From positions 772,061-836,060 of the forward strand of contig MNCI01023945.1 of assembly GCA_015680685.1 (NCBI GenBank): a DNA stretch of 64,000 nt. The letters are read 5' to 3'. Below the pieces are notes generated by a model. The model made no database searches. It saw nothing but the letters and a program-made list of their open reading frames with translations, and was not told the DNA's origin. Below, piece after piece: positions 1 through 11,600 of this stretch; position 1 is the first letter of the stretch, and every line of letters starts with the position of its first letter. The position numbers and the translations under genes were made by a program. The stretch is from Gnetum montanum. Taxonomy: Eukaryota > Streptophyta > Gnetopsida > Gnetales > Gnetaceae.

Positions 1-586
1 CTCCAAATATCTTATCCTCCTTGCCATACGCCCTTTCCAACCAAACTCGTCGTGCATCAAGGTCTGAACAGGTAGACAACTGAGCAACCTTTGGCCTTGT
101 ATTCGAAAGGTTTAATACTTCTGAAATGGCCTGAACAAAGAAATTGACTTTCACACCACAAATGTTAACCGTGGTGCCTTGTTCCCTGTTGTGCCAAAAT
201 TGGTATGTTTCCCCTAAGTACCAAGCACCACTTTCAAAGAGGATAGGCCATAATGAGGAACCTTTGAGGTGATCCCTAATGACCTCTGGAGAAAATTCTG
301 CGAAAGATTCAAAATTTAATTCCACAATCACTATAGTGAATATGGAACTTTCATGGATAGCTTGAACATAATCTTGGGGAAACATGAGAGGTTGTCCCTG
401 TTTAGGTGCTGCAGCAACTCCTCCTTCTACCTACCTTAATTGTAAAGTAGCAGGGTCCTCTTAGTGAATGCTAAATGATTGTTCCTCCTACTCTACATGT
501 TGTCTGGTAGGAACTTGTCCTTTGCCTCTCCTAGGTTTGCTCCCACCTTGAGCAGGACCTTCCTATTGTCCGCATTTCGGGGCCAT
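1..586 (-). pseudogene. Unrecognised retroelement-associated ORF, running off left edge
   Basis: Read on the minus strand, an ATG at 586 is preceded by an acceptor-like TTGCAG. Stops interrupt the first 60 or so codons. From about 400 down to position 1 the frame is then open for roughly 130 codons and leaves the window. The open part contains WPILFESGAWYLGETYQFW and, further on, a GVKVNF segment followed by AISEVLNL. This pattern resembles the plant-transposon protein domain often annotated beside gag in plant retroelements (family resemblance from memory, not searched). It may belong to the minus-strand element whose 5' LTR is at 4,637-5,254. Function unknown. Confidence 0.4.
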
Positions 587-600
587 CTGCAATCACACGG

Positions 601-2900
601 GGCCAATCGTTAGTAAGGTTGTTTCCGAAGTTAGGTTATACCTTACTGCTTGCCTTAATGGAATTTTTTTTATCTCCATGTGATGTTAATTACATGTCCC
701 TGAAAGATTATAATATTGAGTCCTTTTTTCTTAGGTGGTTTCCAAATCTATTTTTCTAGTGTAACTAAGGGGATAAAATTATTTTTGGGACATTTATCCT
801 TAATGTTATAATTAATTACCCTTGATAATGTCCTTTGGGCAATGAAAAATTCCAAAAACGTTATGTGCTATTTGGCGTGTGCCCCTCCCCCATGACTAAG
901 CTGAACACTCCGGGTTTAAGTAGGTTCAGACGGAATGAAAATCGAAGGACCAACGAGTGAGATATAGGTATGAAAGTAAGGGATGCGCAATCGCAAGTTG
1001 TAGAAAGAAATTTGAAAAAATCCCCCACATGAATAGTTGAAAATGATGGCAAGTGGTGTGGGGGGGGTCACGTATATATAGGTTTTTGTGACGCGATCCT
1101 GCGTACATGATATCGCGTACACGATATTGTGGCCTATCGATGTTAAGGCACTAAGGAATATACCGAATTTTGAAGATTTTTCTGAAATGAATGATGGAAA
1201 CTAAGGACATGTGGATAAGTGTTAAAGGGTTCTAGGGTAATTTAACTAGTTCTGAAGGCACAAATAATTATGTGTGGGTGGAATTGATCAATAAGGCCTT
1301 GGGTGGTAAGGGAGAAAAAAAAGGCCATGTGATGGTTCATAGCAACGTTGGAATTCGAAAGGATAGTAATAAGGGAAAGAATATCATTGAAAATACGTTG
1401 AGGGTAATAGATGGTGTGTGGAAGATGTGTTATGAGTGCAAATTACAAAAATTATGCAAGTGGGTCCTCCCCAAAGCAGGTTCCAACCTATAATGCCCTT
1501 GCGTAACAACACTTAAAAGTGTCTGTGGGCACTCGAAGGATTAAATGTAATCCACACTGGTTCCACAAAACACACACATGTAAGTATCACCGGGATGATG
1601 TCGAAATTCTACGCTACACAAGACATGAGTTACAATTACATGAACAGTGAGGTGAGACGGGGTATAGAAGGGATTGTAGAGATTGGGACATGAGGAAACT
1701 AACCTGGGGCACAATGAATCCTATGTGTAAAGCATGATTAATGTCATTAACCCATCGTTCCAGGATTAGGACCAAGTCCATTCTTCTAACCAGTGACATC
1801 GCATTGTATCATCCCATGATGAGCAACTATGAGAGTACCATAACAACAAGGCGTACGATCACTTGGCATTTTGTTCAAGGGAGGAGTGATTTTTGCTTTG
1901 TGGTATTGTTTTTATTTTTATTTTATTTTTCAATTGCTAAATCCAGAGAAGCCGCCAACCTTCAAGCATGGGGGCATGTCTTTCCAATGGGACCCCCTAG
2001 AATAGCATTGGATTTTTGAGTGCCTTTTGATTCCTCTTACTCCCATTTTGCGTTAAATCTACAAGGATCTTAGTACAACCACGTTGCGTGATAACTCCCA
2101 CAGATGTCACCAAAGAGAATCCGCAAGTCCCCTTGATGTCACACCCTAATCATTCCCTCTTGATCCATCCTTCTTCATTCCGGGTATAATGAACACAAAA
2201 TTGATTTTAAGTTTTAAGAATGTCAAGAATATCACTGTACCCTTGAACAGAACCTCTTATTTGTAGAATGGATGAGTGGGTGTAATGAGCTCACTGTCCA
2301 AAGAATTGATCACTCAAGACTCGATAACATAGAACACACCTCAACCAACGGGCCACATGAGTGTTTTATTCGTAGATGAGATTACTTAGAAAAAGATAAA
2401 AAGACAAAAAGACAAAAAATATAAAACAAGAAATTAAAAAATCAAAAACTGGAAAACAAAAAGTTGTAAAATTAAAGAAAATGAAAAGTAGTTATTAATC
2501 CTTCTTGTTATTAGAATGGGGGATATCCCCCATAACTACACAATTGAGCATGGCGAGGATTAATAAATGAAAGATGAGGATCCTTGCATGTTGGGAATAC
2601 TGAAACTTGGTCATACTTACCCCATTGGGGTTCACACACTTCATTATAGTAAGCATAGTAGGGCAATTTATAAGATGTGGTTTCCCTGGTAAGGAGTTAA
2701 CCCACTATGATACTTGAGACCATAAGATGGCATGCAAGGATTAAGATGTCGTCCTCCATGGCTACATTCATTGGGCCGTATGGTTGTTGGAGTGTTAATT
2801 GGTGGCCCTAATGAAGTAACACGAGGCATTGGGTTTGAAGAGAAGGATGCTCCACAGTGTTGGACTTATGCTAAGTTAGAGAATGTAGTGGCCTTGGAAC
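601..2900 (-). other. Non-coding interior of minus-strand LTR element (pol missing)
   Basis: No convincing gene. On the minus strand, 2,300-2,600 resembles the T-rich post-integrase region of element A (37,770-37,990), and a 'GGGTGTGACxTCAAGGGGA' stretch near 2,120 matches one near 38,225. The order therefore goes from gag (2,900-4,600) directly to post-pol sequence with no protease, RT or integrase, as in an internally deleted, non-autonomous derivative. The 11-mer AGTCATGGGGG occurs at 887-897, with a one-mismatch copy at 2,527-2,537. Confidence 0.5.
1072..1130 (-). promoter_or_regulatory. U3-like palindrome and TATA box
   Basis: Positions 1,109-1,128 match the 20-bp hairpin of the element A LTR promoter at 17 of 20 bases. 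On the minus strand a TATATATA run follows about 30 bases downstream (near 1,075-1,083), the same order as in element A (palindrome then TATAAATA). It may be a relic LTR promoter or a promoter for the reading frame at 1-586. No LTR ends are visible here. Confidence 0.4.
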
Positions 2901-2904
2901 TGTG

Positions 2905-4600
2905 TTATCCCTTCCTACGGTCATATCTAAAGAAGGGATGCTTTCGATGTCGATGAGGTCTCTCACTATTGTTGGCAATAGTAGCACAAGTAACGTTCGT
3001 GGGTTGTTGCTGTCGTGCAAACACTTCAGGAACAGTTGGTGGTAATGTAGAAGGAGAGAAGGGATGGGAATGTTGAAATTTAGGAGAAGTGTAAGGTGCA
3101 CAAGGCGGTGATTGTGTTGAGGACATGGGCTTGTAGTATTGAGGAGAATGGTAATGTGGCAAGATAGAGTATGTTGACCCAGTTGGGGAAATAGGATGTT
3201 GAACTAGATAAGCATTTGGATTCAAATGATACGAAGGGTGTCTCCAGTTTAGGGACGGTTTCCCCCATGACTGGGGTTGTTGCCACTGTGATCGAACAGA
3301 GTATCTCTATATGAACTCTGGGTGTAACGTGCTTCCCCAATGCTCATATAAATGTAACAAGATTGGGCATTGGCCTTTGGGGTGATCGTACAAGCAAATG
3401 TTGCATTCATACATATGATCGGTAGTTGAGCTCTCATTTTCCTCATTCCTTCTTTCCAATTGTCTAATGATATTTTGTACTGCTTCTCAGGTTGTCAAAA
3501 CTCTATCTTCAATAATATCAATATATTCTCCACTTTTTATGCATCCATTCCAACATCTTATTGGTCTTTGCCTTGACTTCTTCGAATGATTGTTGTACTG
3601 GCAAAGATGGTTCTTCCTCCTTGAGATAGGTTGATTTCTCCTTTTTATGATTACGGACCTTTGTTAAATTGAGATTTTGGTCCCGTTGATGTTTTTCGAC
3701 ACTCTCCCATCTAGCCATTTCTCCTTCTTCTTTTGCAACCCGCTTAATAAGCTCTTGGAATTGATGGGTTCGTAGTTTGTATAGTTGACCTTAGGCATAC
3801 ATCCCTAGGGTCTCTCTTGTTTCATCACAAAGTCCATCAATGATATGGTACATTAGCCTTTCCTCGGAGAACTCATGGCCTGGACAGTTGTTTAACAGTG
3901 TATAATATCTTTCTAAGGCCATGTCCAAGGGTTCATGTTGTGCTTGTTTCCACTCTTGGATTTGTTTCCTCAAGGCCGACACTCTTGTGTAGGTTTGATA
4001 TTTTCGTTAAAGAGTTCCATCATTGTTGGCCAACGTCATATTGAATTTGGTTTTAACGATCTATACCATACTTTTTCTTGGCCAACGAGTGTCATAGGAA
4101 AGAGCTTGAGTTTTTGCCAACCGTTATCAATGTTGTTCCATGCACAGGCATCATAGAAGGCTTGTAAATGTTGTTGCGAACCTAAGTCATAGCCTCCTGA
4201 GAAATTGGGAAAGTTGTTTAAATCGAGCCTGGGTAGGTGGCTCTCTTTATGATGCCTACGAGAGATTCGAACAGCCTCTTGTATTTGCGTTAGGCTTGTA
4301 GTGGCTAGTAGGGGTTCATCATCATTGAGTAAGTTATACTTTCATGTGTTGGGACGATGCTACTTTCATTTATGTTTATAAGGAAACCCCCACCTCAGAT
4401 TGCATACTCCAATCTTCATTGTCATATAATTCGTTGGTTCTCCAATGAATTTCCTCACTAGATATGGCATTATCATAGTCTTGTAGGAGAGGCATGGTTG
4501 TGCAATTGTGTGTGAATTTGTATGTGACTTTTTGTAATTATTTCTTCCTAAAAGATATATCATTAATTCCTATACAGTGACCTTGTATGTAATAACTAGC
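2905..4600 (-). pseudogene. Ty3/gypsy gag remnant (Athila/Tat-like)
   Basis: Broken gag in several frames on the minus strand. The capsid-like part (about 4,200-3,790) reads QIQEWKQAQHEPLDMALERY, paralleling the gag of element A at 32,770-32,900. A zinc-knuckle variant CNICLYDHPKGQC (CX2CX3HX4C) follows at about 3,400, then a Pro/Ser/Tyr-rich tail to 2,905. Stops and frameshifts are frequent. It sits just inside the primer site and 5' LTR of the same minus-strand element. The gag assignment rests on context and on similarity to element A in this window. Confidence 0.65.
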
Positions 4601-4617
4601 CTAGATAACTAGCACCA

Positions 4618-4636
4618 TCCCTGGCAATGGTGCCAA
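4618..4636 (-). promoter_or_regulatory. Primer binding site, tRNA-Asp type
   Basis: On the minus strand, TGGCACCATTGCCAGGGA directly follows the LTR end. The complement of the plant tRNA-Asp 3' end is TGGCGCCGTTGCCGGGGA. The three differences are all G-to-A, at CpG or CNG positions. This makes the adjacent LTR the 5' LTR of a minus-strand element lying to its left. Confidence 0.75.
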
Positions 4637-5254
4637 TGATGAGTGGCGAGGTACCCCTATACTCAACCATATGAATACGAGTGTTTCACGCACGATCCGA
4701 TCGAACTCTGAAGACGGACTAGTTGTGATATCTAGACAGTTACTCTTAGATCGCAGTTCGTTGTCTTCCCACCTGGACTAGTATTAGCTTTGTCATGTAC
4801 AGTTTAGTCCAGAGTGAGGTGTATGATGTGTTCCTACACTAATGCTACTCCTAGGTATGATGGTAAATAATATCGACTAACTAGGAGAGGGAGAGAGTGA
4901 GAGAGAATCTAACTAGCCTAAGTACGATGAGCATCCGTTCCTTAATCATCCGTACACATCTTGGACCTCATGCACAACTACTACTAGGATTACCAAGCAC
5001 AGATCCTAGGTACGCTATTGGGTTACCAAGTAGTCATACTTAAATGCTTGTGATTAAGTCGTACTCATTCCGCGNCACACTGCGGGCATGCACTAGGAGA
5101 GAAGGGTTGAGAGGAAAAAAACTAATGTACTAAAAACTTATTGAAAACTTAAGTTTAAAAACTTTTAAAAACTACTTACCAAATCCGTCTACCTCTTATT
5201 TATAGATGAGGAGACAGGTTGCGATGTCACGGCCAACAAAATGATAACTCATCA
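4637..5254 (-). repeat. 5' LTR of minus-strand A-family element
   Basis: 618 bp bounded by TGATGAG and CTCATCA, the same 7-bp terminal inverted repeats as element A. The right part (minus-strand U3) keeps the TATAAATA box, near 5,200. It is shorter than the 808-bp LTRs of element A and diverged in U3. One ambiguous base (N) lies at 5,075. The element inserted into the copied OTUB tail: OTUB-like sequence starts immediately after it. The candidate target duplication CTAGG (5,255-5,259) cannot be checked because the other end is outside the window. Confidence 0.8.
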
Positions 5255-5256
5255 CT

Positions 5257-6484
5257 AGGCATTATAATATTCTTTATCCCACAAAATAACATTTATAGAC
5301 ATTAGAATTTTCATAAAATTTCTAATATGTTGTCTTGATTACTACCATATTAAATGTTTAATATTTTTTTAATCTATAGTTTTTAAATCTAAAGATTATT
5401 GTTTTTAATGCAATTATACATATGCACTTCATGTTTGAAAAAGAACCATCCACATAACCCTATAGCATTTCGAGTGTTACAAATGGAACATTTAAAGTGT
5501 TTGACCATTTACTAATTTTGTAAACTTTTAATTACTCAAAATTAAAGGACTTAAGTACACAATTCCAGTTAGACTTTTTTATGTTTCTTACTTTTAAAGC
5601 CTTTTATGTTGTCAAATTTTGAATGTAGATATGTGACTACTTAATAGCTTATGCATTGTGTGTTTTGAAAATGATTTTATTGCTGCATTAATTTTGAATG
5701 GCTTTTTACCAAAAACATAAAAATTGTGTAATTTAAAATTGTTGTTTCGTGATTTGGTATATACAATAGAGAAATCTGTTTGATAGTATGTTAAGACATG
5801 ACTAAAAAGACTTAGATAAGTCCACACATGGCATTTGGATAAAAATCACCTATCTTTTTCAAAGTAGGTTGACTTAATTTGTTTGAGATTAAAGCTTGAA
5901 ATAAATATTTGTAATGTATCTTGATTAAAGCTTGAAATTTTATGGTTTTTTATTCTTTGAATATAGACTTTTATAATTTTCAATAAGTCTTGATCGCTAG
6001 CTTCCAACTTTGGCTTTTTTGTCTAAGGTAAATGTTAAAAATTTATTTTATAGAAATTTACCACTTTCAATCCCTATTTGCACTCATCCTAATATCTAGG
6101 ACAGGGTTCACCTTTTCTAAATTGAAAATTCAGCTTCATTGTAAAAACTGAATAGGATGGGCTACTATCGAACCTCATGAGAACAACACAAGCACATCTT
6201 TGTAGAGAAATTCTACATATATGCTTAGGATATAGCTAACACAACACACCTAATTCTATATGTACCTTTAGATATAGCCAAAACAAAACTTTATATTAGT
6301 TAATTCCATTGTTCTTTTGCCTAATTTCATCATTGCTCAAGTGGACAAAGAATCACATGTCTTTCATTAACTTCTATTTTAACTTGGGCTGATTGAGTGA
6401 GCTTGTACCTTGAGGTTGTATTAAGATCTAGTTTTCAAAATCATTTTACATGTTCAATGTATAATCCATGGTTTCATGATCATT
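5257..6484 (+). pseudogene. Inverted duplicate of OTUB 3' end (last 10 codons and 3' flank)
   Basis: On the plus strand, 5,260-5,289 encodes HYNILYPTK plus stop, against HYDILYPTK plus stop at the end of the intact gene. The match continues about 1.2 kb into the 3' flank, in facing orientation with 7,405-8,670. Shared landmarks include the stop-flanking sequence, 'TCATAAAATTTCTAAT', 'GGTTTTTTATTCTTTGAAT' and 'GGTTTCATGATCA'. Identity by eye is about three quarters. Upstream it is cut at 5,254 by an LTR, so the rest of the copy, if it exists, lies left of the window across that element. Confidence 0.85.
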
Positions 6485-6488
6485 TTTA

Positions 6489-6604
6489 ATGTATAGTCAA
6501 ATTGGAACTTTATAACTTAGCATTGCCTACTAGAATTGAACCCATAACTTAGAGCTTCCAAATCAAGAGTGTTACTACTAGGCTAATATTGCATTGTTAC
6601 CACA
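6489..6604 (-). mobile_element. tRNA-derived SINE copy 1
   Basis: On the minus strand it shows an A-box-like TTAGCCTAGTAGTAAC, a B-box-like GGGTTCAATTCTA about 40 bases later, then a shared tail AAGTTATAAAGTTCCAATT. Two further copies with the same layout lie at 20,375-20,475 and 20,511-20,640. No intact tRNA fold is expected. It sits at the inner edge of the inverted OTUB-tail duplicate. Confidence 0.65.
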
Positions 6605-7404
6605 ATGATATGTTGTTCATGCTTCTTTTTTTATAACTTAATATTTAGCAAAGAGCTTTATTGAATTCTTATTACATAAAATACAATTAGCTTGTCCCCA
6701 TTTTAAATGTCTTAAATGAATCCTATTTTGTATAACCTTATTAATTTCATAATTTTATTAGAGCATTGATCCTAGGTAGTGAGAGACATTGTGCTATGAA
6801 ATCTTGCTTCTATTCCATCACTATTTGTACTGTTACAAAAATTACATTTCATGTATTCTATCATACTTTACTAACTTTTAAGGCTCTTGATTTAACAAGA
6901 CATTGCCACTTTTCTATTTCCAAAGCACTATTTACTCAAGATCTATTTACCAAACCCATATGTAAACAATATACACCAAGTTGTTGCATCCTATAATTCT
7001 TTACTTAATTCATCTATAATTTGGTCAATAGTGGTTTTCCTTCTTAAATAATCAAATCATAAGAATTGAGTCTGAAAAATGGGTGTATAATGGATAAGAT
7101 GTAATTATCATTATATTACCAACTCTATAGAGAGTTGGGTTTGAGGTAAAATTTAACATTACATGATTAAACACCTCCAAAATTATGGACAAGATATCAT
7201 TTAACATTAAAGCACTTCTAATGGTTTACAAAATATAATACAATATTATGATTGGTAGTTGGTTTGACAAAAACAATTTAGTATACATGAAAAATATAAT
7301 TTAGCATTCTAGTAATGATTGACTATTGACCTCAAACAAAAATTATACATCGAAACTTTTTGGTTCCAAAAATCCCATAATTAGCATTATTGCTAATTTC
7401 CTTG
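6605..7404. other. AT-rich spacer between inverted arms
   Basis: About 800 bases of AT-rich sequence between the two inverted OTUB-tail arms. The short open frames here have no family resemblance and poor codon character. Nothing was recognised. Confidence 0.6.
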
Positions 7405-8637
7405 ATCATGAAACCATAAATAATGAAGACCACAAACACCTAGGGTATTATCGGATAGTTTTAATCATTATTTTTAACAAAATGATTATGCATCTTAGTG
7501 TAAACAATCTGCTTAAACATGTAAATCAATTTTGACTAGCTCTAAATACAACCTCAAGCTACAAGTTCCTTTCTGAATCAACCAAGGTAATGATCAACAA
7601 GTGACTCTTTGTCCACCTAAAAAATGATAAAATTATGCAATGGATTCAAGGGATATCTTGCAGGAATTGTTGATTCCGTCTTATAAAATTAAGTGCGACG
7701 TCAACTTTATCCTAAAGGTACATACTAAGATGTTCCCATGTAATTACCTTGAGATTTGATACCAACCAATCCCATCAAAATTTTACAAAGTTCAATTTTC
7801 AATCTAGAAAACGCAAACACCCTCATGGAAATTAGGATGAATACAAAGTGTGTTAAAGTGTTAAATTTCTATAAAATAAACTTTTGGCATTTAGCTTAGA
7901 TAAAAAAAACCAAAGCTAAAAGCTGTAAGGCTATTATTTAAAATGGTAAAAATCTAAATTCAAAGAATAAAAAACCATGAAATTTCATGCTTTAATCGAA
8001 ACACATTACAAATATTAATATCAACAAAACAAGTAATTAAACACTTGAAGAGAGGTAAGTTTCATCCAAATGCCATGTGTGCACTTCTTTAAATCTTTCC
8101 TTGATTTCATTTTTAGGCAAGTCTTAACATAATAAAAAAACTTATATTTCGATCGTCTATGCCAAACAACGAAGCAACAATTTTAAATTACCCTATTTGA
8201 GAAGCCAACAATTACAAGCAATTACACAATTTGTATGCCTCAGCTACATGAAACCATTCAAAATTACCGCATTAATAAAATCATTTTCAAAAATGAATGA
8301 AAAAAGGTTGTCACATAGTCACGCATCCATATCAAAAATTTAAAAGACTTCAACTATGAAACATAAACAAGTCTAACCGGAATCCTGTACCGGAGTCGTC
8401 CAATTGGAAAGTTTACAAAATTGGTGAATGATCAAACACTTGAAATGTTCCATCCGTACGGACACTGAGGTTACGTGGATTGTGCTTTCTCAAGCATCAA
8501 GTACATATATACAATTGCAGGAAAAACAATAATCTTTTCATTGAACTACTATACATTAAAAAAAAATTAAACGACGTCCAATATGGCAGTAATCAAGAGA
8601 TTAGAAATTTTATGAAAATCCTAAGCCCTATTGAGTT
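7405..8637 (-). other. 3' flank/UTR of OTUB gene, arm 2 of inverted repeat
   Basis: Sequence downstream of the OTUB stop on the minus strand, homologous along its length to 5,290-6,484. It must include the 3' UTR, but no clear AATAAA signal was placed. Conservation between the arms shows that this stretch travelled with the gene end when it was duplicated. Confidence 0.6.
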
Positions 8638-11600
8638 TTATTTTGTGGGATAAAGAATATCGTAATGGCCAGGACGGTACAGTAGCACAACAAACGGTAC
8701 AACTGATTCTGATCCTGACTCTGCAGCCAAGGAACTTGTAGGCACAAAATCATGATGTTGCACCTGCTTCTTAATTGGATCCATTGGATTTCTGTCTAGG
8801 TAAACAATACGAATTGGAACCCCCATAGCATCAGACAATGCAATGACATGAACATTTTCACATTCCTCTCCCATAGGTTCAACAGATGTTTTACAGTACT
8901 GGTATCATTCAACAAAACATAAAGCTTGTAAAAATTTAATCATTTGTCAGAGACAAGCGGTAATAATAAGTCACTTTGATTACCTTATCCACTGTAAGAT
9001 CCACAATGAAATTTTCAAAAAAATCGGCTCTCTTTCGAATCTCAGAACATGTCACAAACCTTAGAAACATTACAACTACGGCACAAAAAAGATCGTTACA
9101 AAGATGATTGGATATCAGACAAATCATAATACCACCACAAAAAACTAAACAGTTACCATAATTTGAAATTGTCTGGTCCCGACATCTTTCTACCAGTGTC
9201 TCCAGACTGCATATAATTATTATATTATCTGTATCACTGCTAATTAATTATAAAACAGAAAACTTGACTATGAACCATCAAAATAAAAGCTTATAATTTA
9301 AAATAAGCTCCTTGCTCAATTGCTATTTCTACTCTCAACAAAATAAATTAAAATCATATGATAACATTTACCTGATGCCCTCTTTTTCACCAAGAACACT
9401 CTCCAATTGCTCAACAAATATCTAAACATAAATAAGAAGTAAAAATCAAGAACATTGTTTACATTGTTATCTGATAAAGGAATATATGGAATAAACTTAC
9501 CGCAAAAAAATCTTCAAAAGTAAACTCTGGATACCCTTGTTCTAAAAGAGCTTGTTTGACTCTCTCAATGTTTTGTAGTACATGATTAACTTCTTCTCCA
9601 TCTTTAGTCTCCAGAATATGCTCCTAAATCAACAACCACGATATTCATGCTATGAATTGAAATATATGCAGACCTTGTTCAAAATTTCTAGTAGAGAATC
9701 CTTGAAAACATAAATTCTACATATCTTTTCAAACATTTTCTAGCACAGTACAAATCTCACCAAGTAGGAAAACATGAAAGCACGATAGAAACAGTTTCCA
9801 TCACCTTGTGTCCGCCGAATTGCGCTATAACTTTGGCTTAGTACCTACAATGTTCTAAAATCAGTAAACTAAATCTTGATAATATGCTGCAGTACAAAAT
9901 GCATAAAAACATAAAGTAAATGCCTTTATCTTTTCCTTCAGAATAACATTGCCTTCTTCATACTCAGCTGCGAGTTTTGATAAAGGTTCCTGTATGTCAT
10001 GCAACGGGAATACAACAATTAATATGAAGCCCACCATAGCTTTTGTACATACTCTGAATGGAAAATCTTTCAAGGAAACAACAGGAACTTATACACAACT
10101 GTTTAAGAAACGAAGGTAATAATCCTCTAAAAACAAGATCTAATTCTATTAAATACAAGAACCTCCATCAATCCATATGCACGATAGAAAGAATAAAAAA
10201 TTATAAGGTTTAGAATAAGCGAGATACTTTTGGTTGCTAGGATATTTCATAATGATATTATAAAAATTAAATAAGGATTTAATAACTAAATCAATAAAGC
10301 TTAACTTTAATGCTTGATGCCTCACAAAATTTTTAAAAGACTTGCAGGTCAACAAATAAATCATAATATAATGCACCTTGTATTGTCTTACACTCTTACA
10401 TTCATCACAGAAATTCAAAGCCATGCACCAAAATGAACAAATAAAGTTCATTAACACAGGCATTAGTAAAATCCCGATACACCAGTGTCAATGACCAAGG
10501 AGACCAACCATTGTTTGGTATTGAGGTTGGCATGCTGTTTCAAAGACCAGAGTTCCAATCCAGATTACATCCTCAATGATTTGAAAGAGGTTCTTGGAGG
10601 ACACCTCAATTTCCCCACAACAATGACCAAGCAGAATAAAGAAGTTAAATAGAATTGCTGCAAGTAACAACTGCAATGAAATGTATAGATATGCTTGTTG
10701 GAAAAAATACAAACAATGCACCAATAATGGAGACCTGTAGTCCCTGTTGTACCTAGAAACACATTGGCATAATTAGTTTGTTTATTGAAGTTACAGAATT
10801 TTACAGGACAGCAATCACCTGCTATCTTACATGGTGCTGAATGTTGAGCATTACAAAAGAGACATGAACAACAAATCAATATGGCAGAAATGTGAATGTT
10901 TAGATGGATGTTAAATGTTACCAGAAAAGATAAGTCGCACAACACAGATATTAATAGAAGCCTTGGAGTGGCTTGCATTTCAAATTAGATAAAGAAATGG
11001 CATCTTAGAAATGACATCAGATAACAAGTCTATAAAACAAGGTTGCAACAGTATTGTTCCAGCAAAGCCACCAAAAGTAAGACCAAAAAAGACATGGAAA
11101 AAAGTAACTAACGATGATATGAAGGAATTGCAAATAAACAAAAATCCAACTTTTCATAAAGGCAAGTAGTGAAAAAAAAATTAAATCAAAGGCATTAAAA
11201 ACACAATAAATAGGAAGATCATTAGGCAAATCAATCTCATAAGCATTTGGATTGATCTTGACCCTAATTCTGAACGAACCAATTCTCTTTGACTTGAGCT
11301 TATAGAAATACACATTCCTATGCCTTTCTTTGCTTAATTAGATCCAAACATAATCACCAATCTGAAATTCAACCTTCCTCTTGCCTTCATTGGCCTTAGA
11401 AATGACTTCCTTGGTTTTCTTCTCCAAGTGAAATTTGACTTGTATCGTCATCACCCTAGCCTTGTGCCAACAAAATGGGCTCAGGCTACAAGCTCTTACC
11501 CATTTTCCACAGCAACCAGGCCCTATGACTGCTTTGCATCACTTCTAGGGAATGCCCTAGCATCTGCAAAATCTGAAAAAGGATGCAAATGCTTCATTTG

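Noticed and set aside
5075-5075. Single N in the LTR
   Set aside because: An unresolved base, with no biological interpretation.
10488-10978. Open frames on the OTUB strand in intron 1 near exon 2
   Set aside because: Cys/Phe/Leu-rich, no family resemblance and not compatible with otubain. Treated as intron.
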